Positions 1-5,425 of a DNA stretch of 6,081 bases are shown here, piece by piece. The DNA is from Microcaldota archaeon (lineage in GTDB: Archaea > Micrarchaeota > Micrarchaeia > Micrarchaeales > Micrarchaeaceae): contig JAJYVI010000056.1 in the NCBI GenBank assembly GCA_021792115.1, forward strand, positions 1-6,081. The letters are read 5' to 3'. The position numbers and the translations under genes were made by a program. The notes below the pieces were generated by a model. That model was not told the DNA's origin and searched no databases. It saw only the letters and a list, made by a program, of their open reading frames with translations. Every line of letters begins with the position of its first letter. Position 1 is the first letter of the stretch.

Positions 1-161
1 TATCTTTTGGTGCTAGGCTTCATGTCCGCTCTTGAATCATCATTTGATCTGATAAAAGAGTCTATGCTACTGTCCTTGCATTCATGTGTGCTGTTGCTCT
101 TGTTTAGCTCGCTGCTATCCTTTGTTTTGGTATTAACTTTATAGTGCTTACTTTTATCCAT
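1..161 (-). CDS. Hydrophilic Ser/Lys/Asp-rich protein, N-terminal part (runs off left edge)
   Basis: An open frame begins at an ATG at 161-159 and stays open for 53 codons to the window edge, so the C-terminus is not visible. It starts MDKSKHYKVNTKTKDSSELN and remains strongly hydrophilic, dominated by Ser, Lys, Asp and Asn, with one Cys (residue 28) and no hydrophobic segment. This looks like a disordered tail or linker; I recognise no family. The start lies 31 nt beyond the cdc48 stop on the same strand, with no T-rich terminator between, so co-transcription is plausible. An AGTGAG stretch three bases before the ATG is a weak, very close Shine-Dalgarno candidate; an in-frame TTG nine codons upstream is an alternative start. 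First codon positions are mostly purine, as in real archaeal genes, which favours this frame over the opposing plus-strand frame. Because only 53 codons are visible, a chance ORF cannot be excluded. Confidence 0.5.
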   Translation of the reverse strand, partial: MDKSKHYKVNTKTKDSSELNKSNSTHECKDSSIDSFIRSNDDSRADMKPSTKR

Positions 162-192
162 GTGCTCACTTGCCTTAATTACTGTCAATCAT

Positions 193-2349
193 TTACCTAT
201 ACATTGATTCTGGCTCTTCCTTGAACTTTTTGATTCTTTCACTAAGCTCTTTTGGAATCGCAGGCTTGACTTCCTTGAATGCAATCACGAAATCATCTCG
301 TATTACTTTCTTTCTCTTGTTTCTTATCGCATTCATCCCTGCTTCCCTGCAAACATTTTCAATTTCTGCACCAGTATAGTTTATAGCTGCGCTTGCAATT
401 TCTTTTATAGACACATCCTTATCAAGAGGCATTCTCTTTGTATGCACTTTGAATATTTCTTCCCTTGCCTTCTCGTTAGGTATTGGTATCTCTATTATTT
501 TGTCGAACCTTCCAGGCCTTAGCAACGCAGGATCTATCATGTCAGGCCTATTTGTCGCTGCAATGACAATCACGTTCTTGATTTCCTGCAGCCCATCCAT
601 CTCAGTAAGCAACGTGTCTACGACTCTCTGACTTACAAGTGTGTTGTCCTCCCCAGAATCTCTTGGAGTTGCTATTGAGTCTATTTCATCTATGAATATA
701 ATGCATGGCGCAGCCATTCTTGCCTTTCTGAATATTTCTCGCGTTGCTTTTTCACTTTCACCAAGATACTTGTTCAGCAGCTCAGGTCCTTTTATTGAAA
801 TGAAATTTGCCTCGCGCTCTGTAGCGACTGCCTTTGCAAGCAGGGTTTTTCCAGTTCCTGGTGCGCCGACAAGCAGTACACCCTTTATCGGTCTTATGCC
901 CATTTCCTCAAAGGCTTCAGGGTGCTTTAGAGGAAGCTCAATGATCTCTTTTAGCTGCTCTTTTATCGGCTCAATGCCTCCGATGTCATCCCAGTGTATG
1001 TTTGGCCTTTCAATAAATACTTCGCGCAAAGCGCTGGGCATTATGTTCTTGAGCGCATTCATAAAGTTATCCCTATTTACATTAAGCGATACAAGCACTT
1101 CATTTGGGATTGATTTTTTGTCAATTATTTTTGGCAGTATTACGCGCAGGGAGTCCATTGCTGATTCTCGTACAAGTGCTGCAAGGTCAGCGCCAGTATA
1201 TCCGTGCGTAAGGTCTGCAAATTCATCAAGATTCACATCGCCTGCAAGAGGCATGTTCCTAGTGTGTATTTGGAGTATTTCCTTTCTTGAATTTCTGTCT
1301 GGCACGCCTATTTCTATTTCTCTGTCGAATCTTCCGGGTCTTCTCAGCGCAGGGTCTATGCTGTTAGGCCTATTTGTCGCGCCCAGCACGATAACCTCGC
1401 CACGTGATCCAATTCCATCCATAAGCGTGAGAAGCTGAGAAACCATGCGCCTTTCTACCTCATTAGTTGCTTCTTCTCTCTTTGGGGCAATTGCGTCTAT
1501 CTCATCCATGAATATTATAGTAGGCGCCTTCTGCTTTGCCTCATTGAATACCTCTCTTAGCTTTTCCTCACTTTCCCCGACAAACTTGCTCACAAGGACA
1601 GGCCCTGAAATATCTATAAAGTGTGCATCGCTTTCATTGGCGACTGCCTTTGCAAGCAGGGTTTTTCCAGTCCCTGGAGGGCCTGAAAGCAGCACGCCCC
1701 TTGGCGGTTCAATGCCCAGCCTTTCAAAAACTTGGGGGTATCTCATCGGAAGCTCAACCATTTCTCTTATTTTTTTTATTTCATTCTGGAGCCCTCCTAT
1801 ATCCTCGTAATGCACATCGCTAATCCGTATCATGGACTCTGACACAGGCTCTGGCTTTACAATGACCTCTGTTTCCTTTGCAATCTTTACAACTCCATGG
1901 GGAACCACCTGCACTGCTATGAAATTGAACACATATCCAAACATAGGAATAGGCACTATGTCCCCTTTCATTATCGGCTTGTCCTCTAGCTTGTTTTTCG
2001 CAAACTGCGCGAAATCAGGGGATATTACAGCCTTCTGGTTGCTAGGCGGCGCAAGCGTTATTTTTTCTGCAGTCTTTACCTCTGCTTTTAATACGAACAC
2101 CTTTTCTCCTATCCCTATGCCAAGGTTCTGCCTTATGTATCCATCGATTCTTATAAAATCCAGGCCCTCGTCAATCTGGTGCGCTGGCGCAACCATTGCA
2201 ACAGTGGACCTTTTCTTGCCTTTTATCTCAATAACATCTCCTTGCGAAAGGCCAAGAAGCTTTCTTGCCTTTGAATCAATTCTTGCAATGCCTTTTCCGT
2301 CGTCTGTAACCAAGGCGCCTGCAACAGTAAGCTCTATTCCATTCGACAT
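193..2349 (-). CDS. cdc48: Cdc48/VCP/VAT-type AAA+ unfoldase, two ATPase rings
   Basis: A 718-residue archaeal Cdc48 (p97/VAT) homologue, a hexameric cytoplasmic ATPase that unfolds proteins and, in archaea, can feed the 20S proteasome. Domains in order: double-psi-barrel N domain (about 5-90), beta-clam CDC48_2 region (about 95-170), D1 AAA (about 180-400), linker, D2 AAA (about 452-690), short tail. D1 has Walker A GPPGTGKT (223-230), Walker B D282/E283, sensor-1 N326 and arginine fingers R337/R340. D2 has Walker A GAPGTGKT (495-502), where Ala496 replaces the usual Pro, Walker B D554/E555, sensor-1 N600 and fingers R611/R614. Pore loops are aromatic in both rings (KFVG 255-258, KYLG 527-530), as expected of a processive threading motor. 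The last residues are Met-Tyr-Arg, an HbYX-type proteasome-docking tail. Length is near the low end of archaeal Cdc48. The ATG lacks a Shine-Dalgarno sequence and has a TATA-like box 26-31 nt upstream, suggesting a leaderless mRNA. It diverges from the acetyltransferase gene. Confidence 0.97.
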   Translation of the reverse strand: MSNGIELTVAGALVTDDGKGIARIDSKARKLLGLSQGDVIEIKGKKRSTVAMVAPAHQIDEGLDFIRIDGYIRQNLGIGIGEKVFVLKAEVKTAEKITLAPPSNQKAVISPDFAQFAKNKLEDKPIMKGDIVPIPMFGYVFNFIAVQVVPHGVVKIAKETEVIVKPEPVSESMIRISDVHYEDIGGLQNEIKKIREMVELPMRYPQVFERLGIEPPRGVLLSGPPGTGKTLLAKAVANESDAHFIDISGPVLVSKFVGESEEKLREVFNEAKQKAPTIIFMDEIDAIAPKREEATNEVERRMVSQLLTLMDGIGSRGEVIVLGATNRPNSIDPALRRPGRFDREIEIGVPDRNSRKEILQIHTRNMPLAGDVNLDEFADLTHGYTGADLAALVRESAMDSLRVILPKIIDKKSIPNEVLVSLNVNRDNFMNALKNIMPSALREVFIERPNIHWDDIGGIEPIKEQLKEIIELPLKHPEAFEEMGIRPIKGVLLVGAPGTGKTLLAKAVATEREANFISIKGPELLNKYLGESEKATREIFRKARMAAPCIIFIDEIDSIATPRDSGEDNTLVSQRVVDTLLTEMDGLQEIKNVIVIAATNRPDMIDPALLRPGRFDKIIEIPIPNEKAREEIFKVHTKRMPLDKDVSIKEIASAAINYTGAEIENVCREAGMNAIRNKRKKVIRDDFVIAFKEVKPAIPKELSERIKKFKEEPESMYR
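824..861. repeat. D2 P-loop copy of a near-identical direct repeat
   Basis: Positions 824-855 match 1640-1671 over 32 consecutive bases. With one mismatch (856 versus 1672) the match extends through a further CCTGG, giving 38 bases with one difference. This copy encodes the D2 Walker A and following helix of Cdc48 (GTGKTLLAKAVA). The protein identity is expected of duplicated AAA domains; the identical synonymous codon choices are the notable part. Confidence 0.85.
1640..1677. repeat. D1 P-loop copy of the same direct repeat
   Basis: Second copy of the repeat at 824-861, 816 bases away in the same orientation. It encodes the D1 Walker A and following helix of the same protein. It may reflect shared codon preference, gene conversion between the two domain-coding regions, or both. 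Confidence 0.85.
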
Positions 2350-2374
2350 AAATACCAGTTTTAAGTTTTAAAAG

Positions 2375-2380
2375 TTTAAA
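2375..2380 (-). promoter_or_regulatory. TATA-like box of cdc48
   Basis: TTTAAA lies 26-31 nt upstream of the cdc48 ATG when read on the minus strand. Archaeal TATA boxes sit about 26 nt before the transcription start, so transcription would begin at or next to the ATG. This agrees with the lack of a Shine-Dalgarno sequence before the start. The surrounding sequence is so AT-rich that neighbouring TTTAAA and TTTAAAA words (around 2361-2386) are competing candidates. Confidence 0.5.
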
Positions 2381-2515
2381 TTTAAATTCAATAAATAAAT
2401 ATTTAAATATCTTTAAGTATTTTATTAATTATTAATTATCCCAGTATCCCCAAAATTTTATAAGATATAAAACTGGAAAAATAAAAAAGCATTCAGAATT
2501 CATATCTATATCATT

Positions 2516-2535
2516 TACAGATAAATACAGATAAA
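2516..2535. repeat. Perfect 10-bp tandem repeat, two copies
   Basis: TACAGATAAA occurs twice back to back (2516-2525 and 2526-2535) with no mismatch. The 10-bp period is about one helical turn, so both copies present the same face of DNA. It lies upstream of the TATA-like boxes serving the plus strand. It could be a regulator site for the acetyltransferase gene or cdc48, or a simple slippage duplication. Confidence 0.7.
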
Positions 2536-2541
2536 ATATAT

Positions 2542-2560
2542 CCTATAAAAATATATAAAT
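2542..2560 (+). promoter_or_regulatory. Strong TATA-like block, possible second upstream promoter
   Basis: A block containing CCTATAAAAATATATAAAT resembles a good archaeal TATA element preceded by C residues. If used, transcription would start near 2570-2580, giving the acetyltransferase mRNA an approximately 80-nt leader that includes the 2574-2593 hairpin, or producing a short RNA. The nearer box at 2625 is better placed for the gene itself, so this element is only a candidate. Confidence 0.3.
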
Positions 2561-2573
2561 ATTGATGAAAAAA

Positions 2574-2593
2574 AGGCAGCTGACCAGATGCCT
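2574..2593. other. Small G+C-rich inverted repeat in the AT-rich spacer
   Basis: AGGCA (2574-2578) pairs with TGCCT (2589-2593) across a 10-base loop. The segment is mostly G+C in surroundings that are almost all A+T. It is not followed by a T-run, so it is unlikely to be a terminator. It could be an operator half-site pair or part of a 5' leader; the five-base stem is short and may be chance. Confidence 0.35.
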
Positions 2594-2624
2594 ATCATTA
2601 AAATCAAATACTTAATGCATAATC

Positions 2625-2630
2625 TATAAA
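2625..2630 (+). promoter_or_regulatory. TATA box of the acetyltransferase gene
   Basis: TATAAA, in the context CTATAAAA (2624-2631), ends 24 nt before the ATG at 2655. This is the spacing expected if transcription starts on the ATG. No Shine-Dalgarno sequence is present between the box and the start, so the mRNA is probably leaderless. Confidence 0.6.
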
Positions 2631-2654
2631 ACCCAAAAACAAACTGATATATAC

Positions 2655-3368
2655 ATGGCAAATTCTAATTATGATAATATTGAAACAAACCTGATAAGGA
2701 GATCTGCATGCGAAGACGATGTTAAAAAAATCGTCAAGTTTGTGAACATGATTTCAAAGGAGTCAGGAAATGCTGTTTTTGCTGTTGATGAAAATAACAT
2801 CCGCAGCCAAGTAAAGACTGGCGCAGTTGTAGTAAAAAGAAACAAAAGAATAATAGCATATATAGGATCTGAATTCATAGGCTATTCTGAAAGCATGAAC
2901 CCTATTGTTGAACTAAGGTCTGCTTGCGTGCTAAGGGAGTATAGGAAACAGGGCATAAATATGATAAACGAGATTGTCCTCATATCCAAACTGCGTAAAA
3001 AATACAGCAATGCAATTATAATATCAATAAAAAACAGGCAAGGCATTATTATAAGCAAGGGTACAAGTCTGAAAAAGCTAAACTTTAAGTTTTACAAATA
3101 TTCTTCTTTAGGCAGGTTCCTAAAAATAAAACCAATAACAAAAATAGGACTGAATGCTGCACTTTTAAAGAAAATAGTAAGGGATGAGAAAAGGCAGCTT
3201 TTGATAGGAATTCAGACTTCTGAATCCTACACGCGCCTGATTTCATCTAGCAGTGTATTAAATTCTGTACTTAACTTTTACTGGAACATGAAAAGATCTC
3301 TGCATACATTTTCTATGGAGGCATATTTGAAATTTTTAAATTTGCTGTATCCAAAGCAAAAGCATTAA
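2655..3368 (+). CDS. GNAT-family acetyltransferase-like protein with C-terminal extension
   Basis: A 237-residue protein whose first 150 residues read as a GNAT (acyl-CoA-dependent N-acetyltransferase) fold: an N-terminal strand and helix (IRRSACEDDVKKIVKFV, 14-30), a beta hairpin (about 56-72, GAVVVKRNKRIIAYIG), then strand 4 and motif A (VELRSACVLREYRKQGINMI, 85-104). In motif A, R97-K-Q-G-I-N102 matches the acetyl-CoA pyrophosphate-binding R/Q-x-x-G-x-G/A pattern, except that Asn replaces the last Gly/Ala. A further strand (120-126) and NFKFYK (143-148) complete the core. Residues 150-237 form a Lys-rich and aromatic extension of unknown role. The substrate cannot be predicted; the overall pattern recalls N-acetylglutamate synthase-like GNATs but this is not decisive. 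There is no signal peptide or membrane segment, so it is probably cytoplasmic. It is more Lys/Ile/Asn-rich than Cdc48. The next gene starts 61 nt downstream. Confidence 0.75.
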   Translation: MANSNYDNIETNLIRRSACEDDVKKIVKFVNMISKESGNAVFAVDENNIRSQVKTGAVVVKRNKRIIAYIGSEFIGYSESMNPIVELRSACVLREYRKQGINMINEIVLISKLRKKYSNAIIISIKNRQGIIISKGTSLKKLNFKFYKYSSLGRFLKIKPITKIGLNAALLKKIVRDEKRQLLIGIQTSESYTRLISSSSVLNSVLNFYWNMKRSLHTFSMEAYLKFLNLLYPKQKH

Positions 3369-3387
3369 TAAATAAAGTCCATAATAT

Positions 3388-3409
3388 AATTGGTATTAAA
3401 CTGCCAATT
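3388..3409. repeat. Inverted repeat between the acetyltransferase and the first pilin-like gene
   Basis: AATTGG (3388-3393) pairs with CCAATT (3404-3409), plus a possible T-G pair inside, leaving an eight-base loop. No T-run follows, so a terminator role is not supported. It overlaps the likely promoter of the downstream gene and adjoins the direct repeat at 3405-3426, so an operator is possible. Confidence 0.35.
3394..3400 (+). promoter_or_regulatory. Candidate TATA-like box of the large pilin-like gene
   Basis: TATTAAA lies 30-36 nt before the ATG at 3430, within the range for an archaeal TATA box with a very short leader. It sits in the loop of the inverted repeat at 3388-3409. An alternative is ATAATATAAT at 3381-3390, which would give a longer leader. 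No Shine-Dalgarno sequence precedes the ATG. Confidence 0.35.
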
Positions 3410-3426
3410 GAAATATCAATTGAAAT
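3405..3426. repeat. 10-bp direct repeat just before the large pilin-like gene
   Basis: CAATTGAAAT occurs at 3405-3414 and again at 3417-3426, separated by AT (12-base period). Each copy contains the palindrome CAATTG. The second copy ends three bases before the ATG, so a protein bound here would cover the transcription and translation start. A regulatory role is inference. Confidence 0.55.
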
Positions 3427-3429
3427 TTT

Positions 3430-5199
3430 ATGGACTTAATTAATATTTGCAAAAAAATCAGCGGATGCATTCCATGCAAAGCACCTTTCAAGGCTCAAAC
3501 AGCATTTGAATTTCTGATTAAGTATGCCGCAGCGTTTGTTTTTATTGCGATTGTGCTTGGCGTACTTTTCGTTGTTTTTTCTAAGGCAGGTCCGATTAAT
3601 TACATTCCTTCGCAGTGTACAATTTCATCATCCTTCTTTTGCCAAAGTGCATTATTGGATGAAAATTCAACAAACATGTCTTTTGTAATACAATTTACAG
3701 ATATAGCCGGAACAGGTCTTGCATCGGCTGTTGCATTTCCTGAAAATACAATTGTGGTTACAGCAACAGATGTTGGGCTTAAAGGGACCAATTCCTTTAC
3801 AGGAACCTGTAATAAAATGTATGCTCTTTATGGATCCCAAGTATACTGCCGTGTAATACTTCCGAATAAAGCATATAATTTCAATAACTCCCAGGCATAC
3901 CTCTCATTTTCAATACGCTATAAGATATGCAGCTACAATGCAACACTCAAATTTTTATATGATTGCGGTGCAAATTCCAGTATTGAGGGAAGTGCATCAG
4001 TCAAAGTCACAAATGCAATCAATAAGTTGCAATACATACAAAATTATTATTATGTTCCAATAACTCTGCATAACTCTCAACCACAGGCCACGCCAGCGCC
4101 TTTCCAGCAGATGCTTGTTGTAAATAGCAGCAAATACGCGCAGTATGAGGCAGGTGATCTGCATAATGTCTTCTTTTTTTACACTGGAAATATGACAATG
4201 ATACCATCCTGGCTTGCTGCAGGCAATAACAATCTTTCTTCAAATACTGTTTACTGGCTTAAGCTTGCAAGTGGAATTCCTGCTTCATCCGAAGTCAATA
4301 TTACCATGGCATTTGCCCCGCGCAATGAAAGCTCATTTAGTGCAATATCAGGCGAAGCCCCGCAGCTCTCTCTGCTCTATGGGCAATATGACAACGGTGC
4401 AAGAGTTTTTTTGGAATACAGCAACTTTAATGCCAGCAGTTCTATATGGCAGCCCGGTATTTTATATGGAACATATATGCCAAGCATTGTTTCAGGCTCC
4501 CCTGGAAGCATCAGCATGATTAATAATGTTCCTAATGAAGCAACATATCTTATTGCGAATAATGGTGGAATTGCACCTATGCCGATAATAATTGATTCTA
4601 TGTGGTCTTATTCATGTACTTCGACGCCATGCGGCGCAGGGTGGGCTATCTCGACATTTGGCAATACAGATAAAATTACTTCTTTTAATATTATGCCTTA
4701 TAACATAAGCAGCAATCCTACATATAATGTTCTTCCATATAATGCTATTATTTCATCCACAGGCCCAGTGCCACTGAATTCCACATATTTGAACGATGTA
4801 TTTGAATATTTGCCAGGAGGACAAGAGATTCCATACTCAACAATCTCGCAAAATTCATCTGTATCAAACAGCATTCCATTTGACAACCAGAGCTCGCACA
4901 ATGTTTTTACTTATTTTGTTGTTAATCCTTTAAACCAGTCTGCATCTGCAGGATGGGTTAATACAAATAATATTATCCAAATATCAAATTTTAGCAATGA
5001 AGCATCTGTGCCTTTAAATCAGACAATTACTAATGCAATTCTAGCACAGCAAGTACATCAAAACAAGTATAAAGGACTGGCAGTCTCAGCATATTCTGAT
5101 GGATATCCAAGTGCAATAAATCTTTACTGGCTAATTGCACGAGCATATCCGCCGAATGGTGTTATGCCTTCTGCTATATTTAGAAATGTGATAACATAA
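3430..5199 (+). CDS. Large surface protein with class III (pilin-like) signal peptide and DUF2341-like body
   Basis: A 589-residue protein. A basic leader (1-22) is followed by QTAFEFL, the archaeal class III signature with Gln23 at +1 and Glu27 at +5, then a hydrophobic helix (about 28-51). A prepilin peptidase (EppA/PibD type) should cut after Ala22, leaving a type IV pilin-like N-terminal helix. Residues 55-195 form a Cys-containing beta-rich region (C63, C71, C127, C140, C167, C179). Residues about 205-300 resemble DUF2341 (YYVPITLHN; IPSWLAAGN; NTVYWLKLASGIPASSEVNI). YGQYDNGARVF (317-327) and a terminal ARAYPPNGVMP (570-580) fit the ConA/lectin-like segment I recall following such domains in archaeal surface proteins. 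There are 18 N-X-S/T sequons and two more Cys (395, 401), all predicted extracellular; no second membrane helix. A pilin is usually far shorter, so this is more likely an adhesin, minor pilin or pseudopilin-anchored surface protein. An in-frame TGA seven bases before the ATG restricts the start. Domain names are from recall, not a search. Confidence 0.85.
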   Translation: MDLINICKKISGCIPCKAPFKAQTAFEFLIKYAAAFVFIAIVLGVLFVVFSKAGPINYIPSQCTISSSFFCQSALLDENSTNMSFVIQFTDIAGTGLASAVAFPENTIVVTATDVGLKGTNSFTGTCNKMYALYGSQVYCRVILPNKAYNFNNSQAYLSFSIRYKICSYNATLKFLYDCGANSSIEGSASVKVTNAINKLQYIQNYYYVPITLHNSQPQATPAPFQQMLVVNSSKYAQYEAGDLHNVFFFYTGNMTMIPSWLAAGNNNLSSNTVYWLKLASGIPASSEVNITMAFAPRNESSFSAISGEAPQLSLLYGQYDNGARVFLEYSNFNASSSIWQPGILYGTYMPSIVSGSPGSISMINNVPNEATYLIANNGGIAPMPIIIDSMWSYSCTSTPCGAGWAISTFGNTDKITSFNIMPYNISSNPTYNVLPYNAIISSTGPVPLNSTYLNDVFEYLPGGQEIPYSTISQNSSVSNSIPFDNQSSHNVFTYFVVNPLNQSASAGWVNTNNIIQISNFSNEASVPLNQTITNAILAQQVHQNKYKGLAVSAYSDGYPSAINLYWLIARAYPPNGVMPSAIFRNVIT

Positions 5200-5235
5200 T
5201 GCAACAAATTTAAGCATAAGTATAAGGTAGCCTAA

Positions 5236-5380
5236 AATAAATCTACAAAAATAAAAAGCAGTATAGCAATAAATAATAAAAAAATAATAAAAAATAAAAT
5301 AAATAAAATAATACTAATAAATAGTAATAAAAAGTAATGATAATAACAGTAATAACAACAAATAAAACAAACAAATAAAA
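5236..5380. repeat. Low-complexity A-rich tract of degenerate TAA(n) units
   Basis: By count, these 145 bases contain 99 A, 29 T, 10 C and 7 G on the plus strand, an A:T ratio over three. Bases 5268-5313 contain no G or C at all. In that stretch every T stands alone, giving units of T followed by two to seven A. All three plus frames are closed by TAA. The strong one-strand A bias distinguishes it from the balanced AT-rich spacers elsewhere in the window. Confidence 0.85.
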
Positions 5381-5425
5381 AGTTTAAAATATGTTTATTA
5401 AAAGAGTCTAAAATATTCATTCTTA

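Larger units (their letters stand above)
2350..2654. other. AT-rich divergent spacer between cdc48 and the acetyltransferase gene
   Basis: A 305-base stretch with no convincing gene. It holds the minus-strand promoter of cdc48 near 2375, a tandem 10-bp repeat (2516-2535), a strong TATA-like block (2542-2560), a small G+C-rich inverted repeat (2574-2593) and the plus-strand promoter at 2625. The cdc48-proximal part is made of AT-rich words such as ATTAATTATTAATTA (2424-2438) and TTTAAA. A 16-codon ORF (2565-2615) and a 13-codon ORF starting at 2588 are too short to support on sequence alone. Confidence 0.8.

Noticed and set aside
1..144. Plus-strand open frame of 47 codons entering from the left edge and ending at TAG 142-144, hydrophobic and Leu/Ser-rich
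   Set aside because: It overlaps the minus-strand ORF, its first codon positions are pyrimidine-rich unlike real genes, and hydrophobic Leu/Ser runs are what the complement of a Lys/Ser/Asp-rich gene gives. A membrane-protein tail cannot be fully excluded.
641..1438. A 265-codon plus-strand open frame opposite cdc48, with smaller ones at 449-631, 1445-1810, 1623-1823 and 1832-2371
   Set aside because: They lie entirely or almost entirely antisense to the clearly conserved AAA domains of Cdc48, encode Ser/Phe-rich sequence typical of complement frames, and match no family.
2516..2535. Tandem repeat as the start of a CRISPR array
   Set aside because: Ten-base units directly abutting, with no spacers and only two copies.
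2588..2629. A 13-codon ORF (MPIIKIKYLMHNL) in the divergent spacer
   Set aside because: Too short, lacks its own ribosome binding site, and overlaps the TATA box used by the acetyltransferase gene.
2562..2647. Box C-like TTGATGA (2562-2568), CTGA at 2580-2583 and CTGA at 2644-2647, suggesting a C/D box guide RNA
   Set aside because: The first spacing is right, but no good C' box follows and the last CTGA is too far away for a normal archaeal C/D RNA; these short words are expected by chance.
3388..3426. Inverted repeat after the acetyltransferase gene as a transcription terminator
   Set aside because: The stem is only six AT-rich pairs and is not followed by a T-run; archaeal terminators depend mainly on T-rich stretches.
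4019..4519. Frames at 4214-4519 (plus) and 4019-4243 (minus) inside the large pilin-like gene
   Set aside because: Both are out-of-frame shadows of a gene with a clear signal peptide and continuous sequon-rich sequence; neither has its own promoter or recognisable content.
5232..5420. Minus-strand open frame of 62 codons rich in Phe, Leu, Ile and Tyr
   Set aside because: It is the complement of the A-rich tract, where T-rich codons never make a stop. Low complexity with no promoter or family resemblance.
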